The translations under genes and the position numbers were made by a program. A stretch of DNA of 64,000 nucleotides from Diphasiastrum complanatum (taxonomy: Eukaryota; Streptophyta; Lycopodiopsida; Lycopodiales; Lycopodiaceae). The stretch is taken from NCBI GenBank assembly GCA_029204225.1, contig CM055101.1:59380094-59444093 (forward strand), in the 5' to 3' direction. Positions 46,401 to 58,190 of this stretch are shown here, one piece after another. The notes beneath the pieces were generated by a model. The model worked only from the letters and a program-made list of their open reading frames with translations. It was not told the origin of the DNA and did no database searches. Position 1 is the first letter of the stretch. Every line of letters begins with the position of its first letter.

Positions 46401-49400
46401 AAGGATGTGTTCGCAAGCCTAAGGTTAGGCCATCAAGAAGAGCTAGCTTAGCAAATCAGACTGCAGCAAAGGTTATTTGTTCCGAAACTCTCAGAATTCA
46501 AGCTAGAAGATCAGTACGCAACAATCGATCTTCCGTCGACATTGATATCAACCAGCGTAGAGCTCCGATTAACTTTTCTAACCGATCAGAAGCAGGCGGA
46601 AGTGATGTAAACAGTAATTTGAGTACGTTGCACGAATCTCCAGCACTACATGCAGAATCTCCGTCCTCAGAGACTACAGAGCATAGCTGCCATGTCTCTG
46701 AAGCGTCTCTTTATCACATAGGAGTACAGATTGTGTCATCCCCTGGGAAAGGGGAGAACTGTGCTCAGAGCATGTCTGCTAAGAAACAAGCAGCTGGTAC
46801 TAGAAAGCAAAGGAATGAGAGATTCGATAGAGATAAAATGGTTTCCATGAGCAGTTCTAAGAGAAATCTTGGCAAGAAAGATCTCGAGGAGCTTGACAAT
46901 GCATCAGACATAATGAACGATTCTCCAGAAGAAATGACATTAAGCATGAAAAATCATTCTTCTAGAGGAGGTACGCCTAATGAAGAAACAACAATCGCTT
47001 GTGGGGGAGAAAATTTAGTGCTTGAGGTGAATCAAAGGGCAGATTCACTATCCAGGAAGGCACTCAAGAAAGATGAGAAGTTTGTAGAGGAAGTATCTAT
47101 GTCAGAACCTGATTCAACGACAGGTAGTAAGGCATCCATTTCTGTCCACAAAAAGTCTGGTGAAGTAAGTGGCAAGAATGCAAATGCATTTAAATCAGAT
47201 GTTTCTACTTCAGTTTTAGACGGGCAAGATTTGTCTCCAAGAAGCACGTATAGCACAATTACTGGAGAAAGGCAATGTGCTGCAAGTCAGCTTCAGCTGG
47301 AGTTTGAGTCCAGTGAGAGAAAGGATTGTGAAAAATCGAAGAGATTACAAGGGGCACATGAGAGCAATCAGTTAGGGTGCTGGGAAGAAAAATTGGACGA
47401 GGAGGAAGGTGCTAGCAGTTTGAAAGGACCAGGAGGACCGGGTGATTGCATTGTAGAAACTTCAGCTCAAGATGAAAAGGAGCTGCAAGTTTATCATGAG
47501 ACCCATCAGATGCATCTTACTGAAGATATTGAAGATGATGATGTCATTTTTGACGAATACCTTCAATCAATATCTGACATGCCTACCTCTGAATCTCAAT
47601 TTGAGATGCCACTTCAGAATTCCGAAGAGCTTTTGCAAGAAACCCTCGCTCTTGGTACCTGGGAACAACATAATGCATCAACAGCTGCAGTAACTAAGGA
47701 CTATTTGCATATGGATAGTGCAGCCATTTCTCACAAGGAAACTCTGAAGAGTAGCCTAAATCATAGACAAGAAGAGGCTGTTGCTGACACGTACTTAGCA
47801 AACCATCTCGAGGAGGAAGTGTGCTTCTCCTCATCAGAGGAGAAAATGCCAAAGAACTGTGAAGCACAGGCTTTGCGTTCTTACAACGAGGCGGCAGCCT
47901 GTGAAAGTTACTTGCAGTTGGACGAGCCACAAAATCAGCCTGACAAACTGACGCCTATCAATGAATTCCAAAGTGACCGAGCCACTGACATCCAGATCAG
48001 ACTGTTTGGAGGGGCAGACAATGCCATGGAGGAAGTTTGCTGTTGTGATGAGGCAAACGTGGAAAATGATAGGGAAACACAGACTCTGTGTTCTTTGTGC
48101 ATCAAGGAGGAGTCTTGTGAGAGTCGCTTGCCGTTTGACGAAGAAGAAGTTCAAACTAAAAAACTGCTACTTATTGACCAATTCCAGACTGTTGAAACCG
48201 ATTTCACCCCGGCAGGGCAATTAGAGGATGAAAACAATGTCATGGAGGAAGTTTTCTCGGAGCCAAAAATGGAGGAGGGTGAAACAGAGGCTTTGTATTC
48301 TTCCTTCGTCGAGGTTCAGACCTCTAAGAGTTACTTGCTCTTAGACAAGGTAGAAGCTCAATCTGAAAACCTGCTGTCCGTTGATGACCTCGAGACTGGA
48401 TTATGTGGAGGGTCAGAAATTGCATCAAAATGGCAGGCGCCAGAAATCAGTTCTGAATTGCATTTCATAATGGAAGGAGGAGCAAGTCTCACTGCTGAAA
48501 GATCTTTCAGATTGTTTCAAGTTTCAAGCCACCAAGGCAAAGAAGAAGGGTACATGCTTGAGCAACAAGATGCTTTGGTTACCAAAGAAGCTCAGCTTGC
48601 AGAGATCTTGCCTTTTGAATGGGCTGATAGTGGAGATGAACATATAGATGTAAAACGTGCAGTACTGTCAGATTTGGATGATGTTGAAGTAGGTGGCAAC
48701 AGTTTGGCAAGCACAGATGACATTAAAGAAGTTCCTCTAGTATGCAATAAAACCAATAGTGAGGGAATCCCAGAAACAGTGAAACAGATGCTCCAGTCTC
48801 CACAGTTGAGTTTGAGGACAAGGATTGACATCACGCCTGAAGCGATTCTGGACCTAAATGCTGAGCTTCTGCAGTCTACTGTTGATAGCATCTTCTGTTC
48901 AGAGGCTGAAGCATTCATGAACGGTGAGGGCAAATTATCTGAAACAGGAGTGCTGCTAGCTTCGTTCAGGGAGGTACAACAGCAAGAGGCTTCCAAGCTT
49001 GGAGAAGAAGGCATACAAGACTTGAATGGCAACCTTTTTGAAGGAAGGATATGGGCGTCCGACCATTTGGGAGATTGTCAAAAGGAATTGGTGGATTTAC
49101 AACAAATTAATGCCAACAACAATTTGTTTCAGCCCGAAGAGATTGAAGATGAGAAAGACTGTGAGGACGCTACATCTATTGATTTCGATGGAACCAGCTC
49201 TTCATTGGCCCAAGAAGACATGCCTGAACCTAGAAACTCAATTACAATTGCAGAAGCTACAATGAATCCACCTTCCCACATGGAAGTTGTCTCAGAAGAA
49301 ATCAGTGATTGGAGTGCAGCCACTAATGCCAAAACGTTAAGTCTGGAACAGTATAAGCAGGAGGTTGAGGAAAGTGCCTTGCAAACTTGTGATGCTAGGA

Positions 49401-50934
49401 CAATCGACAATTTTTTAACTGTAAGCACCAGTAATGCAGAATGTAGCATTTCTGAAACCCTCAAAGTTCAATCATTTTCCAACGAGCATCTGAAGACCAG
49501 TGTAGATTGTATTTTGGCTACTGTGGGCTCCATAATGGCTGTGCAGGACACGAGTAGCCGGAGCATTCAGCTCAAGAGATTAGCTCTTGAAAAGGCAGAG
49601 AACTCCATTGACGCTGTTGTTAATGCATTAGCTGAAAGATGTCAACTTGCCGGTATTGGAAAAGGGGCTACATGGCCTGATCCCTGTGCTGAAATTGTCG
49701 GCTTCAAGGGTGCTTCATCTCAAGCCCAGGGGCTTATTGATGCAAAGCTGAACTCTGCTATCGAAGGAGTAAATAGCGGCGATATTTGTGGAATCTATGC
49801 AGAGAGGACACCAGTAGATGGTGTTAAGGAGTATGACAATGAAGTCACACCAGATAAAGTCATTCAGCATTCGACAAACCCGATTGCAGATTATAATCTA
49901 CGAATTTCCAGTAACAAGGTGGATCGGCCCGAGATTATGGTACATTGCAGTGAAGAACAGTCATTTGAATTGGAACTGAATGCGGTAAACAAGATGCTGT
50001 GCAGAGTACCTCTAACTGAGGACGAATTGTTATCATCGGACGAGAATGGGACCACTGAAACAGAAGAGAAAATTTGCGAGGGCAGTGAAGTGAATCAGGA
50101 TGTTAAATCTTTTAAACCTGAGATGGTTTTGAACCTGGAGCTAGATACAGCGAATGAACCTACTGTAAGGATTACTGCCGATGACGATGAACCAGAGGAG
50201 ATCTTGGATGAGGATAATCTTCCATCTGCCACCTTCCTACCTTCTCATGTTGAGCCACTCGTTCAATCAAATGAACTCAAGGAATGCAAGAAACAGTTGC
50301 AAGGTTACTTAGAAGAGTCAAGTTGCAGTCAAGATCCCATTTTATTCAGGACAGATTCAAAAGCTAGTGAGGAAACCAAAAAAATCTTTTCTGCTGTTTT
50401 ACACCAAGATATAGAAAGCATCCCAACAACAATTGACAACCTGATGCCTGCATGTTCTGTTGAGCCCACGTTCGCTTCAACAAAAAATGAGCTAGAACTA
50501 GGTCATGTGAAGACAGTTGATTATCATGGAAAGGAGAACATAGAAAATGATTCTGATCTCAACAGGCTTAGCTTGCGAAAACTGAAGGCTTTATGTAAAG
50601 AGAAAACAACGGTCAAATTTTCTGAAGGCAGGAAAACTATGGAAAAGGTAGTAGCAGTTAACTTCTTTTTCTCAGATAGGTTTTTGAATGGTTAGTTTGG
50701 AAAAGTTGTGCAGTTTCAATCAGCATAAATAATAACCATTTTATGGAATCCTTCTCCTGTTGTGCGAGCTCTTCCACCTCGTGATGTTCAATTGATTGCC
50801 CTTTAATGGATGTCAAATCTGAACTAATGCATTATTGTTAGCAGGAGGAGCGCAGAGCCGTGTTGACTCCAGTACATGTCAATATAATGGGGCGTGGTGC
50901 CTCAAACTACCTTCCCGAAAAATACAAGCACTGA
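43426..50934 (+). CDS. Very large SAP-like-motif protein, uncharacterised plant family
   Basis: Exons 43426-43548, 43622-50647 and 50845-50934 (41+2342+29 codons, 2412 aa). Junctions cag|gtaata...tttag|gtt and aag|gtagta...agcag|gag are phase 0. Exon 1 carries a SAP-like motif (ALPRRQLQALCKKHGIPANG), seen in plant nuclear proteins; a related string (LNRLSLRKLKALCKEK) stands near residue 2355. Residues about 100-890 hold roughly thirteen degenerate repeats of about 65 residues centred on R-x-LRGR-(A/S)-S with basic then Glu-rich flanks. Two further basic patches lie near 970 and 1000. Residues 1100-2340 are acidic, Ser/Glu-rich, with no fold recognised. The short last exon (EERRAVLTPVHVNIMG...) ends at a TGA. 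The 7-kb exon without a stop argues for function. Nuclear, chromatin- or DNA-associated location is inferred, not shown. Confidence 0.85.
43549..43621 (+). other. Intron 1 of the large gene with (TC)n(AC)n tract
   Basis: A 73-bp intron, gtaata...tttag, containing tctctctctctgtctc followed by an (AC)n run. Confidence 0.8.
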
Positions 50935-53579
50935 AAGGTCCTGTCCCTTTTTCTTTTCTTATGCACAATCTTCGTCTTAGCAAAGTGCTTATGTAAGTTG
51001 TGTGCACAATATAAAAATTATTTCTTTTCATCCGTAATTTTTCAAAGAAAACTTTTCAAGAATAGGGGGGTCTATCTATGCTGTATAATTCGGATTCTTT
51101 GTTGTCTCAGACTGATATTCATCGCTCTCTCTTTCAGTGTCATGATCATAAATCTGAAAAATCTGTTAGCATTTATGATCTTTAGTTCTTGATAACCCAT
51201 TGAAGATCTATGCTAGGATTATTTTCTGCGCTCTTTTGGCTGGACTCCTGAATGCTCATGATAATCTCTACTAAAAACTGAATCACTAAATGCAGGAGGA
51301 TTTCAGTTGCTGGTGTTGAAACTTGAGATTAGCCTAAAATGTCCGCGTCTTCCAAGGTATGCTTTTCCAACTAGCTAGTCCTCACGATGGATGTTACGCA
51401 GATGTTCAATGCTTATTTTGCAGCAAGATTAATAAGCTCATGCTTTATGTTGTTTTGAAAAGCAAACTCACTTAAACGTTCAATGCTTATTGTATGAGGG
51501 GTTATTTTTCTAAAAATTTATTGAATCACAATCAGGAATATCTTTTCACGTAAAAGGAGCATGATTCCAGTTACTTCAAGGTAGTGTCAGCATTTATTTA
51601 CAGCTTACTGGATTCTGTACAATACTACAAAGCTCTTTAATTAGCCATAAAATGGAGTTGCATAGAGAAGTTGCCCATGTGAGCTGTTCTAGCAAGTTCT
51701 AAGACAAACCCCAAATGGAAGCTTGGTTATAATATTTATTTGAATATATCTTCGAGATGCTTGTTCACCTTAATGTATAAGTAATCCTGTAGTTGTTATT
51801 AGTATGCTCAAAAATATTTCATATTGAACTCGTTTTTATCAGCTGTTACCCAGTGTTCGATTCTAAATTATTGTTCTGGGCCTATATATTAACTCTCTTG
51901 TAGAAGTTTTTCCAGATAACAGGTAAGAAAACTTTCCATGTTTTCTATTGGTCACTGCACTGAAGCTGTTAAGTAAACCATGGCTTTAAACCACGAGTGT
52001 GCGGAAAGTGGATCCAACAGTGCACGAACTTGAACTCAAATAGAGTTCCAGGAGAAGGGAAAGTTAGAGAAGGACATACCCTGAAGTCAGCTTTCTTATC
52101 TGTTTGATGAACATATGTTGTCATCAAAGACTAACTAATCATACCTTTCTTGAAATATAGCTCTTATTTATATATTTGCCCCCTCTAGTCTTGTGGTAAG
52201 CATGTCCTTGACGGATTTGCACAAGCAAGGGGCTAGTGTTTACTCCAATCCGGAGGGAACACTCAGGTATGACCAGTAAGAAATACCTAGTTTACATTTT
52301 ACTTTGTCACACTTGCTGTCACTTAGTGAAGAGAAAAAGTAAATGTGGAGTTCGAACTTGCTTAGGATGCAAATCTGTTGCCGATAATCGTGTTCTCCTG
52401 CATGCAAGCTTCGGTTTTCCTCGTGAAATTATAACACAGCTTGGAACTCCCAAGTGTTTATTTCCGCTTGCTTTTTAAATGTATCCATCCATTGATTGTG
52501 AAATCAATTTGAGCATGCTGATAATTTGTTCATGCATACCTTGTTTGTGCCTTCTGTTTTCTGTATGAAATCAAATTTTGACATTAAAACATTTGAAGTC
52601 GATGGAATACAATCTCTGTGGATTCTTGTAAACCAAACCAAGACATCAATCATCCTTAGTCATGATTTAGCTTGAAAAATAGATGAGTTGAAGATGATTA
52701 AAGAATTCGTTATTAGCCATTGGTGATTTCCTTCATAAAAAGAGGACGCTTAATATGCCATTATGCGCTTCCCTTCATGCTTACTAGTGAGGCTGAAACT
52801 CACAGGCGTAGCCGCTTCGTTTGCTTGTCTTGTCTCCATGTTCAGTTGTTTCAGTCGTATATCAATCAGCTTATCAGCTCAATGTGTGCTTACTATTCAG
52901 TTCTCATTGCTTCTTCCTTCCTCTTTGGCCAAGGATCAACAAAACCATCAGCTGCTTTGAATCTGGTGTTTGGTTTGTGATGGTTTTGTAGATCTGTGGG
53001 CAGTGAATTGAGCTCGGTGTTGTGTGGTGGTGGAAGTTGATGAGAATAGTGTGTGGTGCTGTGAGTTTATCAAATGGTTTTTGGTAGTTGAGGTTTTGTG
53101 TTGAATCGTGCTTGTCTGGATGAGTAACGAGTTGCGCTGTTTTTGCTTGGCAATAGTTTTTGTTTCTTTAGCGGAGGAGTTTCGCATTTGGTCTTGCCTC
53201 ATTTAGAAGCTATTCCAATTGGTGGGTTATTGAAGAAGATGGAGGGTCTTGTCCACTGGGATGATCCAACTATTATCTGACTCTGAGGTTCGAAGAAATA
53301 GCTGATACAACAATTGCAAAGCTAAGAGCAATCGACAGAAGAACTTCAAAACTCACAAGACTTAGTTTTGATCTAAAAGACTACCTTTGTGCAAGAATTA
53401 TTGCAAAATGCTAATGGTGTCATCTGAATCGGTTGGAAATGCGAGGAATCAAAATATTTACTCTGCAAAAGGCTCTAAGACCAAGCGAAGCCAAAGCGGG
53501 AGTCACCTTTCTGCTTCTGAAGATAATAATTGTTAGGGAAGCATTGAAGGGCAATGAAGGGAGGGAGAGTGGCTAATAA
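50935..53579. other. 3' flank of the large gene, no firm gene
   Basis: The likely 3' UTR begins after 50934. At 51297-51357 a stretch bounded by ag and gt (gaggatttcagttgctgg...cttccaag|gtatgc) could be an extra 3' exon. 53230-53540 contains coding-like phrases (MEGLVHWDDPTI, TTFVQELLQNANGV) broken by stops, unassigned. No RNA gene was recognised. Confidence 0.4.
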
Positions 53580-53580
53580 C

Positions 53581-54179
53581 GTCACATTTAGGCCTGGGGG
53601 CCCTAAATGGAATTGGGGCTCGCCTAAATTTCATTTAGACCCCAGGCAAAGTCGCTTATTGGCACGGGAGGGGGGGGTAATGCCCGCTCCAGTGCCTTTG
53701 CGACACGTGGAGTGGATTGCCCGACCCATTTTTTCTCGGTCCGGCGGGTGCAGGGTGCTCGTTGAAAATGAATTTCGGTGGGCACACTACATGTGGCGTC
53801 GGGCAGCGGCCGCAGGTGTAGCCGGGCAGTCTCGGGCCTTGGCGCTGGGCAGGCAAGGGCAGTCGCTGGCGCTAGGCAACCACAAGGTGGCATTGGGCAG
53901 GCAGGGGCAGGCGTTGGCGCCGGGCAATCCCGGGCTCTGGCGCCGGTCAGCGGCCGCTGGTGGCACCAGGCAGGCAAGGGCATGCGTTGGTGCCGAGCAT
54001 GTGGAAGTGGTGCCGGGCAGCGGTTGCGGTGGCACCGGGCACCAACACACATGAGTGACTATGGGAGTCATTGGGTATATATGGAGCGGATTACGCCTGG
54101 GACACGTGGGGATCAATGCACAGTGTCAGGCGTAATCCCCTCCGTCCCAGTAAGAGACGAGGCCCCCTAGGGCCCTAAA
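53581..54179. repeat. GC-rich block with terminal inverted repeats and internal repeats
   Basis: Left end catttaggcctgggggcc and right end ggccccctagggccctaaatg are similar in inverted orientation. Between them G+C is far above the surroundings, and ggcaggcaagggcag-type units start near 53848, 53896 and 53969. The left end folds on itself (gcctgggg...ccccaggc, 53590-53646). Open frames of 100-160 codons on both strands arise from the composition. Probably a non-autonomous transposon or captured GC-rich DNA. Confidence 0.5.
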
Positions 54180-54181
54180 TG

Positions 54182-54537
54182 TAGTACGTAATGGATTTCT
54201 GGTGACTATTCAGCCCATTTTTGAACAGATTAAAAAGCAAAATAGTCACCTGTATTTTATTTTGAAATAGTGTAGATTTTGCCTGCGTCTGCCACGTGGC
54301 AGCACCGGATTGGTCTCCAACTTTTTTAGTGTTGATTCTGCTTGTGCCTGCCATGTTGCAGCAAAGGCTTGGTTTAAAAAGGGTCCAAAAATCCATTACG
54401 CAATGGAATGGGTTGGGCAGAGGCCATTATGCTCGACAAGGATTTTCAGAATTTTTTTAGGCATGGCCTCGCCTAAAGAAATTCTGAAAATCCTTACCGT
54501 GCAGAATGGCCTTTGCCTGGCCCATTCCATAGTACGT
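54182..54537. mobile_element. Foldback element with 8-bp flanking direct repeats
   Basis: tagtacgt occurs at 54182-54189 and 54530-54537. Inside, tacgtaatggattt (54185-54198) is repeated inverted as aaatccattacg (about 54389-54400). The right half is a 60-bp hairpin (arms 54403-54462 and 54471-54530, 51 of 60 pairs by eye, 8-base loop). Fits a small non-autonomous foldback transposon with an 8-bp target duplication of hAT type. Confidence 0.6.
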
Positions 54538-55209
54538 TATTGTTAATGAATGAAAGACAAGTTTATTAGTTCTGAACATAGGCCAATAGGAGCAGTATGT
54601 TGCTAAACAGATACTTGTACACATGTATTGAACATGTTCCGTATGCACAAACAATTTGTTGTGATGCAAAATGAGGATAGCTGAGTGGGACAGTGTTAAT
54701 TTCTCCCTTGTTTAACATCACTAAACGAAATTTGGACAATGCACAGCAAAATTGATCCTCTTTTGCAAGAATTGCAACTGTTATTAATTTAAATTTAATT
54801 TCCACCGTTTATGTCTTGCACACCTCCACTTCACAAATTTGCAAGTTACTCTTGCCTTTGGAGATATCTTCTAGCACCCATACAATCTCCACATTTTGTT
54901 GAGAAACTAGATTCTATATTTTTCTCTTTTGTCCAAATCCCTTAGACTAGTTTTTGATTTATTGAATGAAAGAGCTTAGAACTTGTTAATCTTACGAAGA
55001 AGTTCCAAGTTTTTTTTAAATTTTGGTGTTCTAAAATTAAAGTGTGTGCACACACTTGAAGTCTTGTAGGTATAAAGTCAAATTGTTGTAAGCATTCGCC
55101 TTGAATAAATTTTTCCAATAGATTTATTTCTACAAAAAGAATTTATTTAAAAAACTTCGTACCCAATTTTTCATTCAGCATGTATTCATATTAAATACTT
55201 GTGCTCTAT
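54538..55209. other. AT-rich stretch, no gene
   Basis: No recognisable coding sequence, RNA or repeat. Confidence 0.5.
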
Positions 55210-55577
55210 GAGAAGAGTTTAGGTCAAGTCAAGAGAGTTGGTGATGTCTATTTGGTGGTCATCCCTACTTTATAGGACTACACCTAAGTTTAAGGTGAAA
55301 ATTTGACCAACTAGCTACCTACCAAGCATAACTCAATGAAACCAAATCAATTTCTTAGGTTGAAGGTCGTACTACAGCTTGTCTAACACACGTGTGGGCT
55401 CGAATTTCAATGTTGATCAATGCTTTTGATTGTTAATGCTTGTTGTTTGTCAAATTGCCAATCTAGATCAACTTTTTTGTGACTAGTTTTTTGATAGATT
55501 GTTAAGTAAGCATCCAATCACTCTTGTGGATGTTTTGTAGATCCATTTACGGTCCTAAAGTACAGTAGTTTGACACC
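55210..55577 (+). repeat. Internally deleted copia LTR fragment
   Basis: taggtcaagtcaagagagttgg to gtagatccatttacggtcct matches 31770-32335, but the part between accaagcataactc and aatgaaacca is deleted. Closer to the 31636 LTR than to the 474 solo LTR. Confidence 0.85.
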
Positions 55578-56535
55578 TATCCTTGTGCTTCTTCCATGCT
55601 TGATGATGATATTTGACTTGAAAGCTTCACTTGCATGAAAATGGTTGCACCATAAAGAGTGAAATCTGAGGCTTACATGCCTCGTAAAGATCATAAAGAT
55701 CAAGATCATAAGATAAGCAAATGTGATGATTGTCAGGATTTTTGATTCTATCTTGACTAGTCCACATACTATGAACCTTTTCAATTCTAGCTTGACTCTA
55801 ATCTAATCTTGATCTTATTGAGGCTAAATACTTGCTCAAGGATGTAAGTGTCCTCTTTGGATGCTTCACTTAATCTCAAGGAAGTTCACAAATTGCCTCA
55901 AAACATGAAAAGAGAAGATTTTTAACATTATGAGAAATAATTTCACGCTTGCTCTTACAAGATCCAAGAGCAAATAATTGATGATACAACCACTTGCTTT
56001 TAAAATGATTTGTAAACATATCTAAACCATCAATGACAAGAAATATATCCATACAATAGGCATCATACAAGACTAGTATTGGCTTAATTGATCTTTGAGA
56101 TGTAGAAATCTCATTAAAGCAAGATGGTGCATCAATTAATGGAAGAGAAGCATAAGTGAGAATGTTGGAGTAGATACCACCTGAAAATTGCCTCTCTTTG
56201 CCATGAAAAGTGAGCCACATAGACTCGGCCTTGCCTCTTGAAGATCCCCCTGAAACCATGTGCTGAGACTCCTCTTCAAGCCTTGGCAAATCATGCAGTT
56301 GGAGTTTTGGTAGATTTGAGAATCCTACCATCATCCTCTTGATTGAGATTAGATTCTCTTTTCCGTATGCAAAGAAATATTGACAAAGCATATGGATATA
56401 AAGATCCCCGAAGTATCAATTATTGCAATCTTCATATCAAGCACCATTGATAAGAGATACCTCCAATTGAAGTCCTCAAATAAAAAGTCACATGAAATGG
56501 CACCATCTTTGCTTCTACATGATGAATCATGCATC
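55578..56535 (-). other. Unassigned, partly open minus-strand region
   Basis: Minus-strand frames of 171 codons (56391-55876: MLCQYFFAYGKENLISIKRM...) and 61 codons (56534-56349) are long for such A/T-rich DNA but match nothing I recognise. In position (beside copia LTR and integrase pieces) and character it recalls the non-pol part of copia IV, though no sequence match was established. Confidence 0.35.
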
Positions 56536-57430
56536 TATGGCAGACACTCTAGAAGCAAGTTTCCCAAATCACATTCCATCAAAACAAAGCATGTATTGGA
56601 TCTTGTACATAGCGATCTTTGTGATCCAATGCCAACTCCGTCCTTAGGAGATACAATCTATTTTGTCACTTTCATAGATGATTATTCTAGATGGTCTACA
56701 GTCATGTTCATTAGCCTTTGAATGCTTCAAGAGATTGAAGGCCATGGTCGAGACACAAACATCTACAAAAGTGAGGGCACTCCTAACTGATGGTGGCGAC
56801 GAGTACATTTCTAACGAGATGTTCAACTACATGGCTGAACATGGTATAATAAGACAGTTCGCCACTTCCTATTCACCTCAACAGAACGGGATTGCAGAAA
56901 GGAAGAATCGAACTCTTCTCAACTCAGCCAGATCCATGCTACATCAAGCACACCTACCTACGAAGTTCTGGGCAGAAGCTACTGCCACAGCCTGTTACGT
57001 GCAGAACAGATCCAGCACCAAAGCTGTCAACAACAAGATTCCTCATGAAGATTGGCATGGGCACAAGCCTAGTGTCAAGCATTTAAAAATATTTGGTTGT
57101 ATATGTTTTGGTCACATTCCTAAACAACTTAGGAATAAGCTGGATCATAGGACAAATAAATGTATTTTCATTGGCTATCTTGATGAACATAAAACTTATA
57201 AAGTTTATGATCCATCCACCAATGTAGTATTTCAAGAACATACATACTATGATTTCAAACAACCATCGATAAACGATGCTATGTCATTTCATCCTATTTT
57301 ACGTAGCATGGATTTTTCCAACGTTGATGTTCCTTCTACAGATTCTGTAGCTACAGCTACAGAAGCCAATACTTGTCATCAGACCAGACCAAGCTAGCTC
57401 GAGTAGTTGGAGAAATTCAAGAAGAAATAT
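56536..57430 (+). pseudogene. Copia VIII integrase fragment
   Basis: SKFPKSHSIKTKHVLDLVHSDLCDPM, YFVTFIDDYSRWS, then a frameshift near 56700-56715, FECFKRLKAMVE, LLTDGGDEYISNEM, YSPQQNGIAERKNRT (all three catalytic acidic positions visible), LPTKFWAEATATACYVQNR, KIFGCICFGHIPKQLR and FIGYLDEHKTYKVY. This is one of the better kept integrases in the window. It breaks off into the minisatellite at 57436. Confidence 0.9.
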
Positions 57431-57435
57431 CATTG

Positions 57436-58050
57436 AATGCGGTCCCTTTGCGGTCCTCTGCGGTCCTCTGCGACCTCTATGGTACCTAATGCGGTCCATC
57501 TGTGGTCCTCTGCGGTCCTCCCGCCGCCGTGGGCTGAGTTCTACGGTCCTTTGCGGTCCTCAACGACCCTCTGCGACCTCTGCGGTCCTCTACGACCTCT
57601 GCCATCCTCTGCGACCCTCTGCGGTCCTCTACGGTCCTCTGCGACCTTTGCGGTCCTCTGCAACCTCTGCGGCCCTCTGCTGTCTTCTGCAACCTCTGCG
57701 ACCCTCTGCGACACTCTACGGTCCACCCGCCGAGTCGGTGGTCCCTCTTTGGTCCTTTGAGGTCACTCTCTGGTCCTAATGCTGTCCCTCTGCGGTCCCT
57801 AATGCGGTCCCTCTACGGTCCTGTGCGGTCCCTCTGCTGTCCCTCTATGGTCCTCTGCGGTCCCTCTGCAGTTCCTCTGTGGTCCCTATGCAACCCTCTA
57901 CGGTCCACAAGCCGCGACGGGTGCTCCCTCTGCAGTCTTTGAGGTCCCTCTCTGGTCTTATGCGACCCTCTACGGTCTCTCTGATGTCCTATGCGGTCCC
58001 TAATGCGGTCCATAATCACTCCCTAATGCGGTCCTTTGCGGTCCCTAATG
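57436..58050. repeat. GCGGTCC-type minisatellite
   Basis: Dense array of 10-15-bp variants built on (T)GCGGTCC(T/C)(C)T, with some units reading gcgacctc, for over 600 bases. Long open frames on both strands (LCGPLRSS..., RGPQRSQR...) are created by the period and are not genes. Confidence 0.9.
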
Positions 58051-58061
58051 GGGAACTAAGG

Positions 58062-58190
58062 ACCTCCCGCCGCGGCGGGAGGTTCTGATGTTGTTTTTTT
58101 ACACTCAGCTAATGTTCAATGGGGAGCTCAGAAAATTTAAAATGGGGAACTCAGAACCTCCCGCTGCGGCGGGAGGCTCTGAAATTGTTT
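58062..58190. repeat. Two GC-rich palindromes in a repeated unit
   Basis: 58062-58083 is a 22-bp perfect palindrome centred on GCCGCGGC. 58153-58180 is a near copy with small changes. Both follow a phrase ggggaact(a/c)ag-ga/aa and precede tctga, so the unit is repeated at about 90-bp spacing. A third, partial copy lies near 57523. Confidence 0.8.

Noticed and set aside
52190..52360. tRNA-derived SINE (A-box-like tagtcttgtgg, B-box-like gagttcgaac)
   Set aside because: The two boxes are about 150 bases apart instead of the usual 30-60, and no poly-A tail or second copy was found.
53554..54170. ORFs of 109-166 codons on both strands
   Set aside because: Overlapping frames in a GC-rich repetitive block; stop codons are rare there by composition.
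57437..58019. Several 60-110 codon ORFs rich in LCGPLRSS or RGPQR
   Set aside because: Generated by the periodicity of the GCGGTCC minisatellite on both strands.
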